A DNA stretch of 10,978 nt from Frondihabitans sp. (GTDB taxonomy: Bacteria > Actinomycetota > Actinomycetes > Actinomycetales > Microbacteriaceae): the NCBI GenBank assembly GCA_025464735.1, contig JAODMX010000112.1, positions 1 through 10,978 on the forward strand, given 5' to 3'. Position 1 is the first letter of the stretch, and each line of letters begins with the position of its first letter. The notes below the pieces were generated by a model, which worked only from the letters and a program-made list of their open reading frames with translations, was not told the origin of the DNA and ran no database searches. Positions 1 to 6,598 of the stretch are shown here, piece by piece. Both the position numbers and the translations under genes were made by a program.

Positions 1-25
1 GGCGGGCACGGAGAGCGAAATCTCA

Positions 26-373
26 ATGCACATCCTCGATTCCGTCGACGCAGCATCGCTGCGCAACGACATCCCGGACTTCCGCGCCGGCGACACCGTC
101 AAGGTGCACGTGAACATCGTCGAAGGAAACCGCTCGCGTATCCAGGTCTTCCAGGGTGTCGTCATCGGTCGCCAGAACGAGGGCGTCCGCGAGACCTTCA
201 CGGTCCGCAAGGTCAGCTTCCAGGTCGGCGTCGAGCGCACCTTCCCGGTGCACTCCCCGGTCATCGACCACATCGAGCTCGTCAGCCGCGGCGATGTCCG
301 TCGCGCGAAGCTCTACTACCTCCGCGAGCTTCGTGGCAAGAAGGCCAAGATCAAAGAGAAGCGCGACAACTAG
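26..373 (+). CDS. rplS: 50S ribosomal protein L19
   Basis: L19 is a component of the large ribosomal subunit near the interface with the 30S subunit. The 115-residue product is full length for the family (usually about 113-120). It carries the typical N-terminal region with [15 protein letters not shown] (residues 17-31), the central core [25 protein letters not shown] and the basic C-terminus with [21 protein letters not shown]. The ATG at 26 is supported by a GGAGAG ribosome binding site at 10-15. The stop is at 371-373 and a strong hairpin follows. Nothing upstream is visible, so whether it is co-transcribed with earlier genes (in many actinobacteria rpsP-rimM-trmD) cannot be judged here. 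Codon use is strongly biased to C/G third positions, as expected for a highly expressed gene. Identification is essentially certain. Confidence 0.98.
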   Translation: MHILDSVDAASLRNDIPDFRAGDTVKVHVNIVEGNRSRIQVFQGVVIGRQNEGVRETFTVRKVSFQVGVERTFPVHSPVIDHIELVSRGDVRRAKLYYLRELRGKKAKIKEKRDN

Positions 374-400
374 TCGCCGCACTCAGCACTTTCGTAAGAT

Positions 401-439
401 CCGAGCTCCCCGCCCAGTAAGATTCTGCGGGGAGCTCGG
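401..439 (+). terminator. Perfect 13-bp hairpin after rplS, likely terminator
   Basis: The arms CCGAGCTCCCCGC (401-413) and GCGGGGAGCTCGG (427-439) are exactly complementary, with a 13-base loop. It starts 27 bases after the rplS stop. There is no U-tract after the stem (next bases GTGGTTAAATG), so it is either a U-less actinobacterial-type terminator or an attenuating/processing hairpin. A TAAGAT hexamer lies in the loop, so the element may also overlap the lepB promoter. Confidence 0.6.
418..423 (+). promoter_or_regulatory. Possible -10 box for lepB
   Basis: TAAGAT at 418-423 fits the actinobacterial TANNNT -10 pattern and would start transcription near position 430, about 18 bases before the lepB ATG. 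A second TAAGAT stands at 395-400. Neither has a recognisable -35 at the right distance. The same GTAAGAT heptamer occurs upstream of the DUF2469 gene at 2049-2055, which gives the call modest support. Confidence 0.35.
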
Positions 440-447
440 GTGGTTAA

Positions 448-1347
448 ATGACAGATAACAGTTCAATCGCTGGTGGCGACATGCCGCTTCAGCAGGGCAC
501 ATTCGTGCAGTCGATCCGGCGGGGGCTCCGGCTCGATCACGCCTCGCACGCCGCGGGGCCCTCGGACGACGCGTCGCCCAGCAGGGCCGCTTCTGCTACG
601 AGACGGCACTCCGCGTCGGGTGACGATGGCCAGAACGATTCGCCGCCGCCTCGCAAGGGTGGCGCCGGGCGATTCGTGCGAGACATTGTCATCATCTTCC
701 TGGCCGCTCTCCTCATCTCGTTCCTGATCAAGACGTTCCTGGTCCGGTCGTTCTACATCCCGTCCGGGTCGATGGAGAACACTCTCCAGATCAACGACCG
801 GATCATCGTCGATGAGCTCGTTCCGAACGTCATTCCCCTCAAGCGCGGCGACGTCGTGGTCTTCACCGACCCGGGTGGGTGGTTGACGAGCGCAGAGACC
901 GCGCCCACCACGTCGGGCAACCCGGTCGTCGACGGGATCCAGTGGTTCCTGACCCAGGTCGGGCTCGGCACACAAGACAGCAACGACCACCTCATCAAGC
1001 GGGTTATCGGGCTGCCGGGCGACAAAGTCGCCTGCTGCAACGCGTTCGGTCAGATGACCGTGAACGGTGTTCCCCTCCAGGAGCCCTATACGAAGCTCCC
1101 GGCCGGAGTGACGCGCGAGTCCCAGAACGACTTCTCCGTCACGGTTCCGGCGGGTGAGCTGTGGGTGGAGGGCGACAACCGGTACGACTCGGCCGACAGC
1201 CGGTATCAGACCAACACGCCGAGCAAAGGGTTCGTCCCCGAGTCCGACGTCGTCGGCAAGGCGTTCGTGATCACCTGGCCCGCCAGTCGATGGTCGTGGC
1301 TGAGCAACTATCCGAGCGTGTTCCAAGGCACCGACAAGCGCAAATGA
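448..1347 (+). CDS. lepB: Signal peptidase I (S26 family)
   Basis: LepB cleaves signal peptides from exported proteins at the outer face of the cytoplasmic membrane. The 299-residue product has a long polar N-terminal cytoplasmic region (about residues 1-75, rich in Ser, Ala, Pro, Arg), one transmembrane helix at about 78-98 (IVIIFLAALLISFLI), then the catalytic domain. The catalytic Ser108 lies in IPSGSMENTL and the general base Lys184 in HLIKRVIGLPGD; the family box GDNRYDSADSRY is at 242-253. Two adjacent cysteines (196-197) sit in the periplasmic-side domain. The start at 448 has only a weak GGTGG upstream; an alternative ATG at 481, also preceded by GGTGG, would remove 11 residues without touching any domain. 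It is 13 bases upstream of rnhB and probably co-transcribed with it. Confidence 0.96.
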   Translation: MTDNSSIAGGDMPLQQGTFVQSIRRGLRLDHASHAAGPSDDASPSRAASATRRHSASGDDGQNDSPPPRKGGAGRFVRDIVIIFLAALLISFLIKTFLVRSFYIPSGSMENTLQINDRIIVDELVPNVIPLKRGDVVVFTDPGGWLTSAETAPTTSGNPVVDGIQWFLTQVGLGTQDSNDHLIKRVIGLPGDKVACCNAFGQMTVNGVPLQEPYTKLPAGVTRESQNDFSVTVPAGELWVEGDNRYDSADSRYQTNTPSKGFVPESDVVGKAFVITWPASRWSWLSNYPSVFQGTDKRK

Positions 1348-1360
1348 GACGATTGCTCCC

Positions 1361-1999
1361 ATGATGGCCGTCGTTGATCCCACCCTGGAATTCGAGCGCG
1401 AACTCCACGCGAGCGGAGCGGCCTGGGTCGTGGGCTGCGACGAGGTCGGGCGGGGAGCAATTGCGGGTCCGGTTGCGGTCGGCCTCAGCGCCGTTCTCGC
1501 GACGTGCCCCCCGTTGCCCGTCGGGATCCGCGACAGCAAGCTCTTGAGCGAGAAACGCCGCGAGGCGCTCTATCCCGAGGCCCTCGACTGGAGTCACGCC
1601 TCCGCCGTCGGTCTGGCGGACGCCGCCGAGGTGGACGCGCTCGGCATCATCCCGGCGCTCGGGCTGGCGGGCAGAAGGGCGCTGGCTCAGCTCCACGAGG
1701 CGGGGGTCCGGATCCTTGACTCAGTCGTCCTGCTCGACGGCAACCACGACTACCTGACACCTGCTTTGTCGTCCGCGCCACGCGTCGTCACGCGGATCAA
1801 GGCCGACCGCGACTGCGCATCGGTGGCGGCGGCATCGGTGATCGCCAAGGTCCACCGTGATCGTCTGATGATCGGCCACGACTCTGACCACCCGGGCTAC
1901 GGCTGGAGCAACAACAAGGGCTACGGTTCCGCAGCCCACTTCGCTGCCCTCCACGACCTCGGGCCATCGCCTCTGCATCGGCTGACCTGGCTGCATTGA
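1361..1999 (+). CDS. rnhB: Ribonuclease HII
   Basis: RNase HII cuts the RNA strand of RNA-DNA hybrids and incises at single ribonucleotides in DNA, starting ribonucleotide excision repair. The 212-residue product has the four expected acidic metal ligands: Asp27 and Glu28 in GCDEVGRGAIAGPV, Asp126 in LLDGNHDYL, and Asp149 in IKADRDCASVAAASVIAK. The GRG signature (residues 30-32) that contacts the ribonucleotide 2'-hydroxyl is present, as is the family's S-AAASVIAKVHRD helix (154-167) and a C-terminal HPGYGWSNNKGYG segment. Two ATG codons are adjacent (1361 and 1364) and no strong ribosome binding site decides between them. The gene follows lepB after a 13-base gap, as in other actinobacteria. 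Confidence 0.96.
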   Translation: MMAVVDPTLEFERELHASGAAWVVGCDEVGRGAIAGPVAVGLSAVLATCPPLPVGIRDSKLLSEKRREALYPEALDWSHASAVGLADAAEVDALGIIPALGLAGRRALAQLHEAGVRILDSVVLLDGNHDYLTPALSSAPRVVTRIKADRDCASVAAASVIAKVHRDRLMIGHDSDHPGYGWSNNKGYGSAAHFAALHDLGPSPLHRLTWLH

Positions 2000-2000
2000 C

Positions 2001-2032
2001 GTCGGCGCTGAGGTCGGCGCTGAGGTCGGCGC
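2001..2032. repeat. 12-bp tandem repeat downstream of rnhB
   Basis: The unit GTCGGCGCTGAG is present exactly twice (2001-2012, 2013-2024), followed by the first eight bases of a third copy (2025-2032). It begins one base after the rnhB stop and ends 17 bases before the DUF2469 -10 box, so it fills the upstream part of that promoter. It could be replication slippage or a repeated protein binding site. Confidence 0.85.
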
Positions 2033-2049
2033 GCAGCCGCGCGGATGCG

Positions 2050-2055
2050 TAAGAT
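2050..2055 (+). promoter_or_regulatory. -10 box for the DUF2469 gene
   Basis: TAAGAT at 2050-2055 fits TANNNT and lies nine bases before the ATG at 2065. Transcription would begin about 2062, leaving an untranslated leader of only about 0-4 bases, so the message is probably leaderless or nearly so. No -35 hexamer is evident; the tandem repeat occupies that area. Confidence 0.55.
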
Positions 2056-2064
2056 GAGGGCTCG

Positions 2065-2388
2065 ATGGAAGACGACGAGTTCGAAGATTACGACCGCGAG
2101 GTCGAGCTGGCGCTGTACCGCGAATATCGCGACGTGGTGTCGCAGTTTCGCTATGTCATCGAGACGGAGCGGCGCTTCTACCTGGCCAACGAAGTCGAGC
2201 TCGTCCGCCGCGACACAGAGCACGATTTCTACTTCGAGCTGACGATGAACGACGTCTGGGTATGGGACGTCTATCGTTCCGACCGTTTCGTCAAGTCGGT
2301 CCGGGTCCTCACCTTCAAAGACGTGAACGTCGAAGAGCTCACGACTCGCGACCTCGAGCTTCCCAAAGAGCTGGCGCTCGACGAATAG
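2065..2388 (+). CDS. DUF2469 family protein
   Basis: This is a 107-residue conserved actinobacterial protein of unknown function, DUF2469 (counterpart of M. tuberculosis Rv2901c), always found close to rnhB. It begins with an acidic stretch (EDDEFEDYDREVELALYREY) and has a core rich in aromatic and acidic residues, RYVIETERRFYLANEVELVRR and FYFELTMNDVWVWDVYRSDRFVKSVRVLTFKDVNVEEL. No signal peptide, membrane segment or catalytic motif is visible, so it is probably a small soluble cytoplasmic protein. There is no ribosome binding site in front of the ATG at 2065; the nearby -10 box suggests leaderless translation. The neighbours (RNase HII, YraN, ComM) hint at nucleic-acid metabolism, but that is guilt by association only. 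Confidence 0.93.
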   Translation: MEDDEFEDYDREVELALYREYRDVVSQFRYVIETERRFYLANEVELVRRDTEHDFYFELTMNDVWVWDVYRSDRFVKSVRVLTFKDVNVEELTTRDLELPKELALDE

Positions 2389-2418
2389 GCCGCGGGTGGA
2401 GAGCAGAAGTCTCTTTTC

Positions 2419-2454
2419 CTCCACAGGCGAGCTTCCGGATCCCGTTCTCCACAG
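2419..2454. promoter_or_regulatory. Paired CTCCACAG motifs upstream of yraN
   Basis: The 126-base gap between the DUF2469 gene and yraN contains two copies of CTCCACAG (2419-2426 and 2447-2454), 28 bp start to start and in the same orientation. The second, extended to TTCTCCACA (2445-2453), differs by one base from the DnaA box TTATCCACA; the first matches less well. They may be operator or DnaA-type sites for the yraN-comM-dprA operon. The role is inference. No clear -10/-35 pair was found in this gap. Confidence 0.4.
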
Positions 2455-2514
2455 ATCCTGACGGCGCCCGTTTCGCCGCACTCATCTCCGCGATTCTCGA
2501 CTCAGGAGGTCGAG

Positions 2515-2874
2515 ATGACGACGAGAAAAGAACTGGGTCGACGCGGCGAAGACATCGCGGCGATGTATCTGCGCGATGTGGGCTTTCGCATCGTGGAGCG
2601 GAATTGGCGGTGCCCCGAAGGGGAGATCGACATCGTGGCGATCGACGACGACGACGTGGTCGTCGTCGAAGTGAAGGCGCGGCGCGGTCACGCTTCCGGC
2701 CATCCGCTGGAGGCGGTGACTCCCGCAAAGGTCTCACGGCTGCGGCGCCTGGCTGCCGCGTGGACGCTGGCTCATCCGACACCGCAACGGGGGCTGCGGA
2801 TCGACGTGATTGGGGTCACGATGGGGCGTCCCGAGGGCGAGATCATTCATCACGTCGAGGGGGTCGGCGCGTGA
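2515..2874 (+). CDS. yraN: YraN family protein (UPF0102), nuclease-like fold
   Basis: This 119-residue protein belongs to the UPF0102/YraN family, which has a restriction-endonuclease-like fold and is thought, but not well shown, to act on DNA. Seen here: the N-terminal helix motif KELGRRGEDIAAMYLRDVGF (5-24), the putative active-site elements GEIDIVA (Glu37, Asp39) and VVVEVKAR (Glu52, Lys54), and Asp97 in RIDVIGV. The run DDDDVVVV (44-51) is encoded by GAC and GTC repeats. The start is decided by an excellent ribosome binding site, AGGAGGT at 2504-2510, four bases before the ATG. Its last four bases overlap the comM start (GTGA), so the two are translationally coupled. It heads the yraN-comM-dprA operon, an arrangement known across actinobacteria. 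Confidence 0.94.
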   Translation: MTTRKELGRRGEDIAAMYLRDVGFRIVERNWRCPEGEIDIVAIDDDDVVVVEVKARRGHASGHPLEAVTPAKVSRLRRLAAAWTLAHPTPQRGLRIDVIGVTMGRPEGEIIHHVEGVGA

Positions 2875-4406
2875 GCGTCGCTCGTACGCGGGTGGTCTCG
2901 TTGCTCGGCCTTCGGGGTGCGGTGGTTGAGGTCGAGGCCGACATCAGCGATGGCTTGCCGAAGTTCATGATCATCGGCTTGCCGGACGCCTCTCTCGGCG
3001 AGGCTCGCGATCGGGTGCGCTCGGCCGCGAGCAACTCCGGGTGCCCGTTGCCGCCTCGAAAATTGACGATCAACCTGTCCCCGGCGTCCCTTCCCAAGCA
3101 GGGTTCCGCGTTCGACCTCGGCATCGCGGTGGCCGCGTTGGCAGCCGCCGACCTCATCGAGCCCGAGTCCATCCAGAGGGTCGTCCATCTCGGTGAGCTG
3201 GGGCTCGACGGTCGATTGCGTCCGGTCAACGGCGTTCTCCCCGCTGTCCTCGGCGCGCAGAGAGCCGGAGCCGAAATCGTCATGGTCCCCACCGCGAACG
3301 GTGACGAGGCCTCCCTCGTTCCCGGAATCCGCGTGGTCGAGGTCGCGACGCTGCGAGACGCGGCGATCTGGCACGGCGGCGACCTCACGCCCGAGCAGGC
3401 CGACCCGATCCTCCTCCCCGACGATGGCGAAGACACTGCTGCGGTTCCCGAACTGGGTGACGTGATCGGCAATGCCGCAGCCGTCGAGGCGCTCATCACG
3501 GCGGCCGCGGGCGGCCATCACCTTCTCATGGTCGGTCCTCCCGGCGCGGGCAAGAGCATGCTTGCCGCACGCCTGCCGGGCATCCTTCCCGATCTTGACG
3601 TCGCAGGCGCCCTCGAAGTGACCTCGATCCGATCGCTCAGCGGGCGAGCCGTTCGAGGTGCCCTGGAGATGCGGCCGCCGTTCGAGAGCCCGCACCACAC
3701 CTGCAGCGCGGCCTCGCTCATCGGCGGAGGCAGTGCCGTCTTGCGCCCCGGTGCCGCATCGCGATCCTCGCGCGGAGTCCTGTTCCTCGACGAGGCTCCC
3801 GAGTTCGCCCCGACCGTTCTCGACTGTCTCCGTCAGCCCCTCGAATCAGGCGAGATCGCCATTCATCGGGCCAAGAGCGTGGCGACTTTTCCCGCCCGGT
3901 TCCAACTCGTGCTCGCCGCCAATCCGTGCCCTTGCGGCCAGTACGGCTCGCGCGACGTGGCATGCACCTGCTCGCCGAACGAGCGCCGTCGATACCTGGC
4001 GAGGCTCTCGGGGCCATTGCTCGACCGGATCGACATCCAACTGCGGGTGGGGCGGATCGGATCGACGCAGTTCCGGATGGCTGACGACGCGGCCCTGCGC
4101 ACGGTCACGACGGCCGAAGCACGCCTCCGAGTCGCCGAAGCGCGAAGCAGGGCGAAGCGGCGACTCCGGGGCACGCCCTGGTCACTCAATTCCGAGGTCC
4201 CCGGAAAATGGCTCCGGAGCGGCGGCAATCAGTTGTCGCCTGACGACACCTCCGTTGTCGATCGTGCGCTCGAGTCGGGCTACCTCACCATGCGGGGATA
4301 CGACCGGGTGCTCCGGATCGCCTGGACCTTGGCCGACCTCGCCGCCGTCTCCCGGCCCGACGGTCGGCACGTGGCCGGCGCTCTCTCGCTTCGGAGGCCG
4401 ATGTGA
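2871..4406 (+). CDS. comM: ComM / YifB family AAA+ ATPase (Mg-chelatase-like)
   Basis: ComM is a hexameric AAA+ helicase that promotes branch migration during integration of transforming DNA in naturally competent bacteria; its role in non-competent species is unclear. The 511-residue product has the full architecture: N-terminal Lon-like/ChlI domain (about 1-170, with FMIIGLPDASLGEARDRVR and LSPASLPKQGSAFDLGIA), AAA+ module with Walker A GPPGAGKS (222-229) and Walker B LFLDE (304-308), the ANPCPCG...C.C cysteine cluster (Cys353, 355, 365, 367) likely to bind zinc, the GPLLDRIDIQ segment (381-390), and a C-terminal helical lid with RGYDRVLRIAWTLADLA. Often mislabelled magnesium chelatase; there is no sign of chlorophyll or cobalamin genes here. 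It starts with GTG at 2871, overlapping yraN by four bases, and overlaps dprA the same way at its end. Confidence 0.95.
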   Translation: MSVARTRVVSLLGLRGAVVEVEADISDGLPKFMIIGLPDASLGEARDRVRSAASNSGCPLPPRKLTINLSPASLPKQGSAFDLGIAVAALAAADLIEPESIQRVVHLGELGLDGRLRPVNGVLPAVLGAQRAGAEIVMVPTANGDEASLVPGIRVVEVATLRDAAIWHGGDLTPEQADPILLPDDGEDTAAVPELGDVIGNAAAVEALITAAAGGHHLLMVGPPGAGKSMLAARLPGILPDLDVAGALEVTSIRSLSGRAVRGALEMRPPFESPHHTCSAASLIGGGSAVLRPGAASRSSRGVLFLDEAPEFAPTVLDCLRQPLESGEIAIHRAKSVATFPARFQLVLAANPCPCGQYGSRDVACTCSPNERRRYLARLSGPLLDRIDIQLRVGRIGSTQFRMADDAALRTVTTAEARLRVAEARSRAKRRLRGTPWSLNSEVPGKWLRSGGNQLSPDDTSVVDRALESGYLTMRGYDRVLRIAWTLADLAAVSRPDGRHVAGALSLRRPM

Positions 4407-5632
4407 TCGGCGGAGCGGCGTTCGAAACCCTTGACGCCCGCGAGATCCAACGCCTCGTCGCTCCGCTCCGCTCGGAGTCGGCGGGCAACCGTGCGGCCGG
4501 CCTCGAGGACGTGTTCGCCGCCGCCTGCTGGTCGTGCCTGGTTGAACCGGGCGACGCCGTCGGTGGTCTCCTGCGTGCGGCGCTCGGTCCGCTCGGCGCG
4601 CTCGACGCTCTCTCGGGTTCCGACGACGACATCCGTGCTCGGCTGACGGCCAAGGGCGTGGTCGAACATGATCGCATCGACCTGGCCGCCGCCCGCGCCC
4701 GCTGGCAGCCGCGTCTGACCGCCATGCGGTTCCGCGGAGCATTTCACGCAGCGCGCGTGCTCGGCATTCGCCTCGTCGTCCCCGGCGACCCCGAGTGGCC
4801 AGCCGGGCTCGACGACCTCGAGGTCCACGGCCCCGCAGCGCTCTGGATCCGAGGCGACGTCGGAGCACTGTCCCGCGGGCCGAGTGTCGCGATCGTCGGG
4901 TCGCGCGCGGCGTCCGCTTACGGCGAGCAGGTGTCATCCGAATTGGCTGCCGGAGTCTCCGCCCAGGGCGTTGCGGTTCACTCCGGCGGTGCCTACGGTA
5001 TCGACGGCATGGCGCATCGGGCGGTTCTCGCGTCGGGCGGCACGACGGTCGCCGTGATGGCGGGCGGCGTCGATCGGTTCTATCCCGCCGGGCACCACGA
5101 TCTGCTCAGCCGGATCGCCGAACGCGGCGCGATCGTGTCTGAAATGCCCTGCGGCACCAGCCCGAGCCGCTGGAGGTTCCTGCAGCGGAATCGTCTGCTC
5201 GCGGCCGCGACCGGCGGCACCGTGGTGGTCGAAGCGGGTTTCCGGTCGGGGGCCCTGAACACGGCGAACCACGCGAGAAGTCTCGACCGGCCGGTCGGTG
5301 CGGTGCCCGGCCCCGTCACCTCGCCCGCGTCTGATGGCTGCCATCGGCTCCTCCGCGAGCCCGACGTCACCTGCATCACCGGGCCACGAGATCTTCTCGG
5401 CATGATCCAGCCGAGTTTCCTCCTGGCACAGCCGCCTGACGCGATAAAGCGGGCGGCTCCCGAGTCTCTCAGAGTGCTCGACGCGCTGAGCGGGCGACGG
5501 GCGCGCGACGAGGCTCACGTCGCCCGGTTGAGCGGCCTCGACCAGGCGGAGGTCCGTGCGACGCTAGCGGTGCTCGAGATCGAGGGCGTCGCGCGGGAGA
5601 ACGGCGAGGGGTGGCTCCGCGTGGCACGCTGA
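4403..5632 (+). CDS. dprA: DNA processing protein DprA (Smf)
   Basis: DprA binds single-stranded DNA and loads RecA on it during transformation; it is also widespread in bacteria not known to be competent. The 409-residue product has a variable N-terminal region (about 1-110, SAM-like in the family), then the Rossmann-like core: VAIVGSRAASAYG (162-174), SGGAYGIDGMAHRAVL (194-209), GGVDRFYPAGH (221-231), SEMPCG with FLQRNRLLAA (246-268) and VVEAGFRSGALNTANHA (275-291), ending in AVPGPV and GCHRLL. The C-terminal 60 residues (about 350-409) look like the winged-helix domain. Translation starts at GTG 4403, overlapping comM by four bases, so the gene depends on comM transcription and probably on coupled translation. 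It closes the operon; a separate promoter follows. Confidence 0.96.
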   Translation: MIGGAAFETLDAREIQRLVAPLRSESAGNRAAGLEDVFAAACWSCLVEPGDAVGGLLRAALGPLGALDALSGSDDDIRARLTAKGVVEHDRIDLAAARARWQPRLTAMRFRGAFHAARVLGIRLVVPGDPEWPAGLDDLEVHGPAALWIRGDVGALSRGPSVAIVGSRAASAYGEQVSSELAAGVSAQGVAVHSGGAYGIDGMAHRAVLASGGTTVAVMAGGVDRFYPAGHHDLLSRIAERGAIVSEMPCGTSPSRWRFLQRNRLLAAATGGTVVVEAGFRSGALNTANHARSLDRPVGAVPGPVTSPASDGCHRLLREPDVTCITGPRDLLGMIQPSFLLAQPPDAIKRAAPESLRVLDALSGRRARDEAHVARLSGLDQAEVRATLAVLEIEGVARENGEGWLRVAR

Positions 5633-5662
5633 GCGCCTCCCGGCGAGTGAAGGCACGCTGAT

Positions 5663-5668
5663 TAGGCT
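5663..5668 (+). promoter_or_regulatory. -10 box giving a leaderless phosphodiesterase mRNA
   Basis: TAGGCT at 5663-5668 fits TANNNT and is followed by exactly six bases and then the GTG at 5675. The expected transcription start is the G of that start codon, the usual arrangement for leaderless genes in actinobacteria. No ribosome binding site precedes the GTG, and no clear -35 is seen. A 10-bp direct repeat, GGCACGCTGA, occurs at 5623-5632 (the dprA end) and 5652-5661, ending one base before the -10 box. Confidence 0.6.
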
Positions 5669-5674
5669 GGCCAC

Positions 5675-6598
5675 GTGACTTCTTCTGGGCTGTCCCCTCG
5701 ACCCGACTTCACGATTGCCCACCTCAGCGACACGCACTTCCTCGCCGGCAAGGCGCCGTGGGGCGGGGTAATCGACACCGACGCGCAAATCGGCAGTGCC
5801 CTGAGGCAGCTCGAGCGTTCCGGCCGGACGCCCGACGCCATTGTGATCACCGGTGATCTCACCGATCTCGGCGAACCCGAGGCGTACGCGCGGCTTCGTT
5901 CGCTCGTCGAGCCGGTCGCCCACGACCTCGGGGCAACCCTCGTCTGGGTGATGGGCAATCACGACGAACGCCCGCATTTCTCCCGGGAGCTCCTCGATCG
6001 AGAAATCGACGGGCCCGCCGAAGACCACCCGCAGGACCGCGTCTACGACGTCAGAGGGCTCCGGATCGTCTCGTTCGACAGCACGGTCCCCGGCTATCAC
6101 CACGGCGATGTCTCCCCGCAGCAGCTCGAATGGCTGGCAGGAGTCCTGGCCGACCCCGCCCCTCATGGCACACTTCTGGCGCTGCATCACCCGCCCATCA
6201 AGACACCGCTCGAACTCATGAACGTGCTGCAGCTGCGCCACCAGGACGACCTCGCGGATGTGCTGCGCGGCACTGACGTCCGGGCGATCCTCGGCGGCCA
6301 CCTCCACTACTCCACCTTCGGACTCGTCGCAGGGATCCCGGTGTCGGTCGCCTCCGCGACCTGCAACACGATCGACCTCGCTGCTCCGCGTCGGGAGCTC
6401 GTGCAGGTCGACGCACTTCGCACGTTCTCCCTCGTGCACATCTACCGCGACGGCATCACCCACTCGAGCGTGCCGGTCGACGAGTACGAGCCCGTCGAGC
6501 GGCTCGACAGTGGCTTCCTTGCTCGAATCGAAGCCATGACGCCGGAGCAGCAACTCGACGCGTTCTCCCGCAAGCGGGCGGTGGGCGAGACCTCGTGA
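5675..6598 (+). CDS. Calcineurin-like metallophosphoesterase (CpdA/Rv0805-like)
   Basis: The 307-residue product is a binuclear metal phosphoesterase of the class III cyclic-nucleotide phosphodiesterase type. All metal and active-site motifs are present: DTH (Asp19, His21), GDLTDLGEP (Asp61), GNHD (Asn95, His96), HHPP (His171 or His172) and GGHLH (His209, His211). No signal peptide or membrane segment is seen, so it is probably cytoplasmic. Family members hydrolyse 3',5'-cAMP and related phosphodiesters; the true substrate cannot be read from sequence, and the C-terminal 60 residues (after about 245) are less typical. The GTG start at 5675 fits a leaderless message. The gene overlaps xerC by four bases, so xerC translation is likely coupled to it. 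It interrupts the usual dprA-xerC neighbourhood. Confidence 0.88.
   Translation: MTSSGLSPRPDFTIAHLSDTHFLAGKAPWGGVIDTDAQIGSALRQLERSGRTPDAIVITGDLTDLGEPEAYARLRSLVEPVAHDLGATLVWVMGNHDERPHFSRELLDREIDGPAEDHPQDRVYDVRGLRIVSFDSTVPGYHHGDVSPQQLEWLAGVLADPAPHGTLLALHHPPIKTPLELMNVLQLRHQDDLADVLRGTDVRAILGGHLHYSTFGLVAGIPVSVASATCNTIDLAAPRRELVQVDALRTFSLVHIYRDGITHSSVPVDEYEPVERLDSGFLARIEAMTPEQQLDAFSRKRAVGETS

Noticed and set aside
463..1539. 358-codon open frame on the minus strand across lepB and rnhB
   Set aside because: It lies antisense to two well-identified genes, has no family motifs and is rich in Arg, Asp and Val as expected for the shadow of GC-rich codons.
2262..2870. Long upstream extension of the comM frame
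   Set aside because: It runs through the DUF2469 and yraN genes with Arg/Gly-rich low-complexity sequence. The family N-terminus starts at the GTG at 2871, which also gives the standard 4-base overlap.
2871..4406. Magnesium chelatase subunit for chlorophyll or cobalamin synthesis
   Set aside because: The N-terminal Lon-like domain, cysteine cluster and operon position identify ComM/YifB; no partner chelatase subunits are present.
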